Positions 10,058 to 18,922 of a stretch of 20,629 nucleotides of DNA are shown piece after piece; position 1 is the first letter of the stretch, and each line of letters opens with the position of its first letter. Source of the DNA: Clavulina sp. PMI_390 (Eukaryota; Basidiomycota; Agaricomycetes; Cantharellales; Hydnaceae). Location: contig WIDE01000252.1 of assembly GCA_015039315.1 (NCBI GenBank), positions 1 to 20,629 of the forward strand, in the 5' to 3' direction. The position numbers and the translations under genes are program-made. Below the pieces are notes generated by a model that worked only from the letters and a program-made list of their open reading frames with translations, did no database searches and was not told the origin of the DNA.

Positions 10058-12152
10058 TAGTTGATTTGTCAGTTATAGTTTCTTGGAGGCTAATCATCAT
10101 CGAGTTCAAGATATATTTGTCATCATATCATACTTCCTACTGATCTAAAGAACGGAGCATCTCAACGCGTTCTAAGTCTATTACTACAAGGTTCACCCCT
10201 GCGGGCGCGACGATAGGATAAGGAGGACGGACTTGTTTAGGCAGTGTATACCTCTGTGAAATCAATTGTAATTTAGATCTGAAATAAACATATAACACCA
10301 TGAGCTCTCCTTAGTATCGCCGCCTTGCCACGATCATTGAGACCCACTTTACTGACTAAAGCATGGCTTTTCCTTGCCGCTGCTGTCTAATTTACGCCGG
10401 TTTTTCCCTGGTATATATAGTCGCTTGGCCGCTCTCCCCTTCCCTTCTTTTCTACTCAAACACTCGCATCCGTGCACGTCGCTTGTAGCCTGTCGGACAA
10501 CTCAGGGTATAGTTTCCCGCCCCCCACCCCTCTACATTTAACTTTTTCTTATTATTCCAATCGATACCTAAGAATAGAGATATATTTCCTCGCTATTAGA
10601 AGTGATTGCCAATGCCGTGATTACTGTTATGGATGGATCGCTTGTCTAATCAGTAATGACTACATCGCCACACACCAATTCCAGTCTACTCGCTCAATTT
10701 TCCTTTGATTTTGATCATTTTATCATAGTTACTTGTAGTTTTTAGTTCTTAGGATGGCGTGGAATCAACTCTTGTTATCCGTCCCCCTAACTTTCGTCTT
10801 TTTTGTCCCCCTCGCTCCTCATTAGTTGGTTGGCGATTCTACCTATGGCGGATCAGGCACAGACATTTCCACTGATGTCAAAAGTAACTACATATAAACG
10901 AATCTCAATCAATTAGAGGGGATTCAAACGATTTATTACTGCGGGATGATGAGGACAAAGTGATTAAGGCTAGGTGTACAGCAATTATTGACCTACCTCA
11001 ATGATGTGGCTGAATACTGGTCAAATAGCAACACTCTGCGGTACTCAGAGCGTGAGGTCCTGGATGGAAATGAGGATTCCGAGCAATAAATCACTGACAA
11101 AGCAGCAAAATAGCGTTGCAGATACAGAGGCGGGCGTTCAACTTGTGATCAGTACGGCCCATAGTGATGAGACCTCTGTTTTTGCGCTCTAGTTGGAGGA
11201 CTGGTAAGGGTGTATACTCATCTCACATACTTAATAAAGGATGAGGGTTATTGTCTTTGATGATGGATCTGCCGTATACCATTCGTGATAAAGCAGTTTG
11301 TCCGTCAGACTCGGAGTTGCTGCAGCTGGGCCATAAAATAGGACGGGAAACTTATTATCGTATTGTTCAGACGCAAGGAACTGGCCATGAGCCAGCGGTT
11401 GATTAGCTAAAGATTATCATTCTCGCGCAAGATGGTATAGCCCTTTGCAGGTTGTGAACTTGTGGATGCAGCAAATAACTTCGCGGCGAATATCCCAGCC
11501 ACCCACCATGGGATAACCGAATAGCCGTCTGAGCTCTATACGATAGGACATCTCACGGCGAGACGCATATTGGATCCCCCACTCTTTGGCTCCCGTAATG
11601 CATGCTGCTTGTTCATTTCTTGTATTATTGCTTATCCTTTGCTCTGCAAAAGCAACTAATAACGATTGCGTAATTACAGAATTGGCACTCATGGGTGGAA
11701 AAACGATCGAGTATTTACATCGAAACTGGAAATTTTCATCTATATGCGATGGGCAGTGTTGGCAGGCGGGCTCGGTGGGCTTTTTGGGTAGGTAATATAT
11801 AGGATGGAGCGACGCCGCATGGATCACATAGCTACGATAATATAGATTGAAATCATGAGCAGGTCATCGGTTGGGGTCCAGGAGATTCTTGGCAAGAAAC
11901 AGCTTGAAGAGCGACGGAGACGGTGGTATTGTAAGATGGAAGCGTCCAGGTGGCAGTGCCAGGGTCTGGCGATCGAAGATTGATGATCGCTCCACACGTT
12001 TCAGCATAAGCGAGTGGAGTGTTCGTTGTTCATTGGTGGGGTTCCAGCTCGAACTGGCGACGTTCGGGGCTTCATCGCACGCATTAGGAAATATTTTGCC
12101 CCGATTCTAGGTAATATAACCTGACTGCGCAAGAAGGCTATATGCTACCTAG
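10058..12152. other. Central 2.1 kb of the Harbinger element without a firm gene
   Basis: This lies between the 3' ends of the two transposon genes. It has a TATA-like TATATATA at 10412-10419 followed by a pyrimidine-rich stretch and many T/C runs to 10830, which resembles a fungal promoter on +, but no long frame follows. Open frames at 11001-11192, 11417-11827 (-) and 11871-12110 show no known motif. It could be cargo captured by the element or a decayed third gene. Confidence 0.4.
11598..11795 (+). CDS. Doubtful small secreted protein inside the transposon
   Basis: An ATG at 11598 opens a 65-residue frame ending at a TAA. It starts MHAACSFLVLLLILCSAKA, a plausible signal peptide (short N-region, hydrophobic core, A-x-A cleavage site), followed by a 46-residue tail with three cysteines. 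No family is recognised. It overlaps a longer motif-less frame on the other strand (11417-11827). The hydrophobic head may be chance in T-rich DNA. Confidence 0.2.
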   Translation: MHAACSFLVLLLILCSAKATNNDCVITELALMGGKTIEYLHRNWKFSSICDGQCWQAGSVGFLGR

Positions 12153-13537
12153 CTACTGTCCATCGTGTCCACCAAACATATCTGGCATGAGAGTGAATGA
12201 GCTGCTGGGGAGAGTTGTAGGGTGAGGCATAGAGGCGCCTGGTACACCTGGCCACGCAGCAAACTGGAGGGAAGGGCCATCCTGACGAAATCCAAGTTGA
12301 GAACGAGCCATGGCCTCACCTTTAAGTCGGAGGAGGCGCTCCTCAGCCTCAATTGTCTTTAGCTTAACGGTAGACTCCTTGATCCCCAACTCCTTAATCC
12401 TGATCTCGTGCTGCCGAGCCTTTGACAACTCCTTTAGCTTCTGGCTTGTGGCGGTCAGGCTCGATGCATCACCCATAGCATCTTGGAGACAATCAAGGGC
12501 ATTGGTTGGGGTGTGCTTGCTGCTCTTGGCGCGTTTCGAAGGCGTGGGAGAGAAGGTTCGGCTAGGGGTGGAGCTCTTGGATGCAATCGATGCAGTGGAT
12601 CTGCCCCTACTCTTGTGGCGTGTCGTGGAGTGAGGTGTGGTAACAGGTGGCTCCGTAGCCTCCTAATAGAGCACAATTAGTCTAACTTGGGGAGAAAGAT
12701 CCACACAGTTCCGCACCTCATCGCTACCTAGATCAGAATCGGACGAGGCCTCGGATTCGCTCTGCTGATCAACTTCTTCTTCTTCAGATTCAGGGGGCGG
12801 ATCCTCCTGCTTCCGTCCACGACTGCGTGTTGAGCGTTGGAAGCTGCCAGCCTGCTTGTCGCCCGAAGAAGAGCGCGAGTTGTCATGGGCAATCGGATTG
12901 TATGTGGGGTGGGTACGCCACCACCCATGAACAAAGGGATACCATTCGTTATTTTTGGTGAACTCGTCTACCCAACGCGACCAGTAATCTGTCAGAATAC
13001 CGCCAGGGCATGCGTAAACAAGAAGAGAGATGACTCACCAACCAGGTTCTTTGCCGTTGACCCCTCACGAAGATCCTCATATAGTAGACCTGCACCAGTG
13101 GCACCAAGCTTCTTGTGAAATCGCTGGTACTTGCTCTTGAGGCTGAGGATCTGTCAGTAGAAGGTCTAAGCGCACAGAGTGAAAGAGACCCACAGATCAA
13201 CATGGCCGCGGACGGATGCCCCGACGCCGTTGAGATCATTCTTCAGCCGGTCCTGCAGTTCCTCCACATCCTTGAAGATGAACTGTGCAAGCTCATTCCA
13301 GATTTGCGTATTCGTCTTCCCAGTTGTGTTTGCCTGGCTACTGTTGGCAGAGGAAAAGAGCTTTTCGAGGAGGTTGGGCTTCTCGACAAGGATAGAGATG
13401 AGTTTCAAGGTGGTCTCAATAGGCCAAGGAATCGACTGGCGTCGGGGCTTCTTGCTAGGCCGAGGAGACAACAAGCGCGAAGAAGATCTGGAGTGAGCGC
13501 GCTTTGACCCGCGAGGGGGATTTTTTTCGCGGGGCAT
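12153..13537 (-). CDS. Myb/SANT-like DNA-binding protein of the Harbinger element
   Basis: Read from 13537 downwards, exons 13537-13194, 13142-13039, 12988-12717 and 12662-12153 join in frame to 409 residues. Introns are 51, 50, 54 nt. The start MPREKNPPRG is followed by a basic stretch (KKPRR). From about residue 37 comes a Myb/SANT-like domain: WPIETTLKLISILVE, TNTQIWNELAQFIF, then LLKSKYQRFHKKLGATGAGL and YWSRWVDEF. These proteins bind the transposon ends and help bring the transposase to the nucleus and target. Then come HPTYNPIAHDN, an acidic serine-rich linker (EEEEVDQQSESEASSDSD), a second basic stretch (SKRAKSSKH), and a charged, probably coiled-coil segment (KLKELSKARQHEIRIKELG) with a Pro/Ser/Phe tail. 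The first intron could be drawn slightly differently (donor GTCTCT, acceptor ACAG), adding three residues; the version given aligns better with family members. It converges on the transposase gene. Confidence 0.85.
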
Positions 13538-13778
13538 GGAAGAGCGAAGTAAGGGGAATCTGGCACGGAAGCGCTGCCAAGTCCAAAGAGAACATGTCGG
13601 TCAGGGCAGTGTGGCCCCAACAGGCACGCTGGTCATGGGAGAGGTTGCTAGGGGTTCTGATCGTTGCCGGCTGCAAATCAACGCTAAAATCTGTAAAATC
13701 GTTTCAGAGCCATTTGAGAGGCATTTGGGAGGAATTTTGGAGGTTTGACGCTCCGAGGCCTCAAAACGTCTCAAATTG

Positions 13779-13811
13779 CTCTCAAATGCCTCTCAAATGC
13801 CTCTCAAATGC
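13779..13811. repeat. Subterminal tandem repeats, 3 x 11 bp
   Basis: CTCTCAAATGC occurs three times head to tail at 13779, 13790 and 13801. Two related copies lie inverted at 13710-13731 (CCATTTGAGAG, GCATTTGGGAG), and single copies occur near the left end. Subterminal repeats of this sort usually bind the transposase or its Myb-like partner; that role is inferred. Confidence 0.75.
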
Positions 13812-13834
13812 GATTTGAGACCGATTTGAAAACG

Positions 13835-13882
13835 CATTTTATCCGCATTTTAGGCCCATTTTACGCTACTCTGAAGACCCCT
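13835..13882 (-). repeat. Right terminal inverted repeat of the Harbinger element
   Basis: Its reverse complement starts AGGGGTCTTCAGAGTAGCG and matches the left repeat at 41 of 48 positions. The AGT at 13883-13885 follows directly. Confidence 0.85.
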
Positions 13883-14560
13883 AGTGTTGAGGGTGGCGTA
13901 GTGCAGTAAATTCGTTGGGGATTTGACCGAGGTGATTAGATCTATATTGAAAGAATTCGTGATTCGTATAATTCGGAAAACTGTGCTTTGATAAATTATG
14001 ATCAATGATGGAATGACATGTTGCGCGAGTATGATGCATGATGCACTTCACACATTCACTGCATCGCCAAGAAGAGCAAAGCTCTGGCGAAAAACGAACA
14101 AAGCCGCAACGCGCAATTAGCTCAGAATGTAAATCCGTCTGCGAGGAGTTTGGGTGTACATTGTGGATGTTATTGAACGATGACTCAAGTTGTTCAGCTT
14201 GATTGAAAGGCTTGAGCGTCAAACTCATCTCTCAAGCATACCAAGCTGGCGATTATGATGATTGCGATAGTTAACCACATCCATTATCATGTATTTTGCG
14301 ATTTATGGAATGTTCAAGTGAGAAGACTTTGGGGCAGGGCCAAAGATGAAGAGCGAACAATCGGGGAACGGGTGTGGAAGGTGTCAACTCCAAAGAAGGA
14401 TTGATGTGGTCAAGTTCAAATTACGAAGATATTTGATATCCACGATGCAGACGATGTAATTGAAGCGAATATCGATTAATGATGCATGTCTACATGAGGG
14501 TACATAGTGCCTAGGTATCCTAGGGAGCCAGCGAGACGATCATGTGGAGTTTTCCATTAA
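13883..14560. other. Right flank of the Harbinger element, no clear gene
   Basis: A 115-codon minus-strand frame (13881-14228) runs from here into the transposon terminal repeat, so it is accidental at least in its end. No motif was recognised. In the reconstructed pre-insertion locus this DNA would be continuous with 7500-7891. Confidence 0.4.
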
Positions 14561-15240
14561 GGAATATTGATGAAATGCTAGTTATACGTTCCAAGCAAGT
14601 AGAAACCACCTCCTAGACAGATTATAGCTCAGAAATCGCGAGAAAATCAGCCAAGCCAATCATCGATGGTAGTCGAACCTTGGTACTGCAGTCATCTCCA
14701 GGTCATCCTATTAGAAAAACGTAGCGCCTTGGACGATCGCGGACTAAGTAGCTTTACCGATCGGACCGACACGTTATTGAGAGGTTTGAGAGTAGAAATG
14801 GGATTCAATCAGGTAGAGTGGAAGCAATTGTTGTGTCATGAGCGCGGCACCAAACGTGAATCGCCGATGAACGGAAAAGGAAGCCGCGGCACTCACAGGG
14901 TTAGCCTGGCATCCCACCATATACGTGAGCCATCTAGTAGAGGGCGTGGATATCAGAGAACGGTAGCCATACTTTTGAACGCGGCAATCACTGGGCTCAC
15001 CTCCAAGTATCCCGAGGGCGGCGAATGTGGCCCACACGGCTAAGAAATGGCCTCAGCATAATAAAAAGCTAACTTGGCATCAAAATATCGGGTAGTTAGC
15101 ATCTAACGAACGCAGGATGGTGGGAGGAGGATGGGGAGAACCAAGCGCGGAACGTGACAGTAACAGGCGGATTAGTATAGCGGGCACGACCACCATGAGC
15201 GAGCCAATCAGGTTCCGGTGGTTCTTCCCGCTCTTATATT
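14560..15240 (-). repeat. Decayed duplicated segment, copy B, right piece
   Basis: This matches 1380-2000 in the same orientation. Examples are AACCTTGGTACTGCAG (14677-14692) against AACCTTGGCACTACAA, and GTGGATATCAGAGAACGGTA against GTGGATATCAGAGAATGATA. Read on the minus strand it keeps an inverted CCAAT (15204-15209), a TATA-like site (15176-15180), a TTAG|CCGTG site near 15043, and a possible intron from 15000 to 14934 (GTGAGC, CTCTGAT, CTAG). The exon before it reads AVWATFAALGILG, a possible membrane segment; copy A does not keep that frame. I could not name the protein, and both copies may be dead. Confidence 0.5.
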
Positions 15241-15529
15241 GTCTAAAATTATCAAGTGAATGATAAAAAGAAGCGCATCGCCAAGACTCCTAAACTCTCC
15301 TACTCGATAAATCCCCTCTACTTCAGCGATTCATTCTTCTGTTCCTCCAAAAGCTCGATAGGACTTCATATTCTCGAATCTCCTCAGTTATCAATTAAGT
15401 GCGAACTTCTATTTCGACTCATGGATGACGCTTTTATCTCGACTTGGAATAATTCCTGGATCTATATATAGTCCGGTACTAAATTTCACGGAGGTTCTCT
15501 TTCCTATCATCCTTCTACCAAGCGAGGTA
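15241..15529. other. Region before the TM/ZZ relics
   Basis: Nothing coding was recognised. A TATATATA-like site lies at about 15463-15470, 60 nt before the ATG of the suspected TM relic, which is the place a promoter would be expected. Confidence 0.35.
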
Positions 15530-15601
15530 ATGTCCAACTGCCAGGGGGGCAGGGGGGGGCGACGCGGCGGGATCGGAAGAGAAAGGGCTTGGCACAATTA
15601 G
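15530..15601 (+). pseudogene. Possible relic of the first exon of a TM-family gene
   Basis: An ATG at 15530 starts MSNCQ, like TM1 (MSNCT), TM2 (MSECQ) and TM3 (MSACQ). After a G-rich run (15543-15559) the DNA reads CGACG, then GGATCGG, which can be aligned with the CCCCGACGTCTCTGGAATCGG part of TM3. The frame stops after 23 codons. The match is short, and position just before the ZZ relic adds some weight. Confidence 0.25.
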
Positions 15602-15639
15602 CCGGGATGCCCCGAAACTCAGATTGATATTTACAATTC

Positions 15640-15852
15640 ATGAAGCGAGGCGACAAGTGTTGGTCGACAGCCGAGACTCGGTGTTCCTCTCGAAGTCGGG
15701 TTGCGACGGCTCTCCGAAAACGAGGAGGGATAAACAGCTCCGAAGGTACGCGGTGTCCCGTATGTAGGCGACCAATTGCATTTATTGCACCGTCTGGACA
15801 TCTCCTAGCTTGCCCTGGATTTTATGCCAAGGTTTTTCGTTGCAAGCGCTGA
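15640..15852 (+). pseudogene. Decayed ZZ-finger exon pair
   Basis: The open frame includes TRCPVCRRPIA and, later, LACPGFYAKVFRCKR. There is an intron-like stretch from 15760 to 15808 (GTATGT..CTCCTAG, 49 nt, the same length as ZZ1 intron 1), followed by TTGCCCTGGATTTTATGCC, which resembles TGCCCTGACTATGATGAATGC after the ZZ1 introns. The C-x5-C-x2-C part is lost. It is therefore probably a dead ZZ copy, although an independent short CPVC zinc-binding peptide cannot be excluded. Confidence 0.35.
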
Positions 15853-16099
15853 ATCAAACCTTCCAAAGGCCGATCGTCCATTGGTTTTATCTTCAGTGGT
15901 TCCAGATAAGCGCCAACATTGCCCCCCTTTTCTCATACCCAAGACTGCTCCTTCATACCTACGTGTAGCGTTCCTCGACGCTAGATAGTGCAGAGTGTAT
16001 ATCAGCCCCCCCTTGATTATGGGCTCGCATCAAATTAGAATAACCCTGTGCCCCACTTCGATCGCCTTCCAGCAAACATCCTCCCGGGCCTCCTCGGCA

Positions 16100-16183
16100 T
16101 GTCTTTCTCGACCACCCGCTGAACGCCGTTCTTTATCATATCACCGATTCCAAACCTTTCAACATAAAGAATCCGATGGTTAG
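16100..16183 (+). pseudogene. Fragment of the ZZ1-type linker
   Basis: Positions 16139-16155 are identical over 17 nt to ZZ1 5326-5342 and are read in the same frame (YHRFQT). In ZZ1 this stretch is the linker before finger 3. Here the frame stops 10 codons later, before any cysteine pair. Together with 15640-15852 it suggests a broken ZZ gene upstream of TM2. Confidence 0.4.
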
Positions 16184-16391
16184 TGGCCCTACTATTAATA
16201 AGGAGGACCATCCTCTAGGCGAATCTCAGAAACCCCTCCGTCTTTGATTTTTGGCTGAACGATCACAACTCCCCTCGCTATCCCAGAAGTAAACGAGCTT
16301 GCTGAGCTGATAAAACCTCCATGTGGGACTTTTGGTATCCATTCACCTCCCCAGTAATACTGATTTTGTCGAACGCTCAACAGCCCGCGCA

Positions 16392-17329
16392 ATGTCTGAA
16401 TGTCAGATCCTATCCAACCCCGATGTCTCTGGAATCGGCATCAGGCTCGGTATTTACATTGCCACTGGCCTTCTTGCCCTCATACCTGTCCCCCATACCT
16501 CTAATAGCCGACTTAATGAGCTCCGAGAAAGTTTATTTTTTACCGCTGGCCTGAACGGCTTCGCCCTGCTGCTCACAGCAGTCATACAAACTGGCATGTT
16601 TCCTTCACAATACAGCAATAAATTATGAAATTTTTCTGAAGCTTTTTTCTGTTTCAGCATACCATACTCTTGATCTATACCACGCGATTGTTGTCATCCA
16701 TCAGCTGACCTTCCTCGGTGTCACAACTGTCCCCTCGAGCAATTATCGCGCTAGCCTCTTCGGAATTGTCTATCATATCACAACTACGTTGGCGACAAGA
16801 ATCCTCCTAGCATCCTGGTCGATGTATGTCTGGATCACAGCACCGACGTTTGGTGCATCTCTTTTCGCTTCTGGAGACTCTCACTGTAATGATTCAGTGA
16901 AATATGTCGTATTCTTTGTCACAATTCGAGCGACTGTTCCATGGGCCCGGTGGCTATCGGTGGCGGGCGCCTCCACATTCTCAATCGGCTTATTCACGCG
17001 ACACATCTTCTACCGCCCGATTAAAGCGGGGTCGGAAGACGTGGACCTCTTGAGGCCCAGCCCAATGGTCATAGCCTTTGTCACCAGATTTGGTTTTGTG
17101 TACAGCATCATCATGCTCGAACTGACTATCGCGCGGAACAATGTCGCTGCGGGGGAAACCGTTTGGAGTTTTGGACAGATTATCCCAGTGGTGATTTCGG
17201 GAAGTGCTGCGATCGACGTGATCCTATTCTTTCTTGGTGGAGAAGGAGATGAAGACGGTATGCACCCAACGCTCTTCGCATCCCTGGTGTACACAGCACA
17301 TGCTAAAATAGTTTTGTCAATCAGAATGA
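16392..17329 (+). CDS. TM2: multi-span membrane protein, paralogue of TM1 and TM3
   Basis: Exons 16392-16593, 16658-17257 and 17325-17329 give 268 residues, the same length as TM3. It begins MSECQILSNPDVSGIGIRLG; about seven hydrophobic segments follow, with SWSMYVWITAPTFGASLF after span 4, SHCNDSVKYVVFF leading into span 5, and AAGETVWSFGQIIPVV at the last span. The acidic end is GDEDE. Intron 1 (16594-16657, 64 nt) begins GC, not GT (G|GCATGT..TTTCAG), at exactly the site where TM1 and TM3 have GT. Intron 2 (17258-17324, 67 nt) has branch GCTAAAA and leaves a 5-nt final exon that supplies A, A, TGA; read through, the frame would go on to 17340. An acceptor at 17311 is possible but does not match the paralogues. 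No ZZ gene follows; a ZZ relic precedes. Confidence 0.8.
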
Positions 17330-17817
17330 AAATCCCGTAGACGGGCCATATTTGTTCTCGTAGGGATAGCCAATAAGCGTCGCTTCTTTGATAGATTGAG
17401 ACCTGTGTACCAAAGTCATCTTTGCTTTCGGAGTGAGCCGAATTCATGATCATTCACTGATTGAGCCGCCTGATAAAAGTTAATCCATACTTTACCCGGG
17501 ACCATGCCTTGATTGTGGGGTGTTAGTACGCCTTTGATCTGATTTGGGGTAGAATTCTTGGGCGCTAGCCAAAGTAGGGCGCGGTAAATAACTGTAAAAG
17601 ATCTCATCTAAATTGGATATGGTAGGCCGAGGGGTAGGGGTTATGGTACCCCCCGAGTCGCAGATAGCTTCACCTGATTGCATAATTCAGAAATAAAACT
17701 GCCGAATCCTGATTGAGGTGAGATGTACACCCTCAACTTGCAAGGCCATTGCTGAGTGTAGCTAGGACCTTGTCACCGAGAAAGGTTGATTCTGACGCAT
17801 ATTATCTACTCCCCTAG
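17330..17817. other. Intergenic, nothing recognised
   Basis: Short minus-strand frames (17416-17607, 17492-17683) have no motif. No trace of a ZZ gene is seen where one would be expected from the TM1 and TM3 order. Confidence 0.45.
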
Positions 17818-18483
17818 GAAATATGGCATCGTGAAGTGCTTCGACAGCCCTCTGTATATGATGGCGGCCACAGGTAGGTCATTTCATCTTACTATCCCTG
17901 ATTATTGAGAACGCTTCCATCGTAGTACTATTGCTCGGAACTTGGCCCCATCTGGTGTTATCATAGCGTGCTAACGTAAGTAAATGAGCTTTCTATCTAT
18001 GTTTGCAGAACGACATGAGGGCATCGATAGAATCGTCAGGGTAGGCGAGAGGAATTAGAAATTGTCGTGGGAGATGAGCTCGGCACCATTCAAAAACAAT
18101 GCTTGGCAGTCGTCCTATGTTCGGGTGCCTCAAAAATTGACGCTGTGATTTGCAAATCACCAAGGGATTTCACAACTGGCGATGAGCAAGTGCGGGTGCT
18201 GGAGCCATTCGAGGCGCCATTTCTGCCAACCTTCTGATTGCAGTCGGACGATCAAGCAGCGCAACGGACGGATAAACAGTTGGTGCAGCAGGAGGTACTA
18301 AGAGCCAGGAAATACTTGAAGCGATCCGAGATAATTAGAAAAACCTTGTCTGTTCTGCTTGGTAATGGTTTGCCATTCTTTGTGTACCAAAGGCTACCTG
18401 CTCTAAAAGGTCCCAGACCTCCAATTCAGCGGTGCTTGACTCCACATATTTTGAGACGCATCTGTCTCCTCGTCCTATTATGA
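17818..18483 (+). pseudogene. Spliced-looking open frames of unknown nature, possibly a decayed gene
   Basis: Two coherent pieces are seen. Piece 1: exons 17818-17873, 17926-17954 and 18009-18058 joined through introns of 52 and 54 nt (the second with a GCTAAC branch site) read EIWHREVLRQPSVYDGGHS, then TIARNLAPS, then RHEGIDRIVRVGERN and a stop. Piece 2, in another frame: 18031-18189 and 18244-18483 joined through a 54-nt intron (GTGCGG, TTCTGAT, TTGCAG) give 132 residues, including VVGDELGTIQKQCLAVVLC and KQLVQQEVLRARKYLKRSE. The pieces overlap in different frames, so a frameshift may have split one gene. I do not recognise a family, and there is no clear start codon. Confidence 0.25.
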
Positions 18484-18922
18484 CATCCTTACAGCTGATC
18501 CCATAGGCATTGTGTACCACTTTGATCGCAGTACTAATGATATGATATATGGTGGCGCTCTTTTCCAATCCCCAGTCAAAGGCTAATCCTTTATCACATC
18601 CCTGATGTTGCAATATCCACCAGCGGTGCCAAGTAGCCTTGGCACCTCTTTCTCAAGGGTCTCATGGGTGAGCTCTTGAATCATATGTCCAATTCAAAAC
18701 TTGCCCTGACTACTCAAATGTCTCCGCAGAGCCTCATATTTAACAGGAAGGATCGGATGGTCAGCAAAACCCAAAACCTATCCACCGACTTCGAGTCATA
18801 GGACTATTTTACTTTCTACCTTCAACGTGACTCGGAGTCTACGCTACTTTAGTTTTAGGTAAGCTGTACTACAGCTATCACTCCCCGCTGCTGATTGAAC
18901 TCGTACAGACTGCAAGATTGGA
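18484..18922. other. Region upstream of TM3, with a small hairpin
   Basis: A perfect 9-bp stem-loop lies at 18625-18646 (GGTGCCAAG, loop TAGC, CTTGGCACC). It would suit a short hairpin in a 3' end or leader, but nothing fixes its role. No TATA box was identified with confidence before TM3. Confidence 0.4.

Larger units (their letters stand above)
7895..13882. mobile_element. Complete PIF/Harbinger-type DNA transposon, about 5.99 kb
   Basis: Terminal inverted repeats (7895-7942 and 13835-13882) match at 41 of 48 positions and start AGGGGTSTTCAGAGTAG. Inside are the two genes typical of the superfamily: a DDE_Tnp_4-like transposase on + (8413-10057) and a Myb/SANT-like protein on - (12153-13537), pointing toward each other. 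A 3-bp AGT lies on both sides (7892-7894, 13883-13885). The ends can also be read as GGGG..CCCC flanked by TA; both readings fit, and neither is the TWA triplet usual for the superfamily. Both genes appear intact apart from introns, so the element may be young. An ISL2EU or other Harbinger subgroup with a different target site is possible. Confidence 0.85.

Noticed and set aside
11417..11827. 136-codon minus-strand frame inside the transposon
   Set aside because: Composition looks random, with no motif or splice support.
13881..14228. 115-codon frame on the minus strand
   Set aside because: It runs into the transposon terminal repeat, has no known motif and no counterpart in copy A.
14110..14700. 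tRNA-like A boxes at about 14118 and 14626, and a B-box-like GTCGAACC at 14672
   Set aside because: No acceptor stem pairing or correct arm spacing could be made.
15543..15559. G-rich run as a G-quadruplex or regulatory element
   Set aside because: It has only two long G runs; more likely slippage within a relic.
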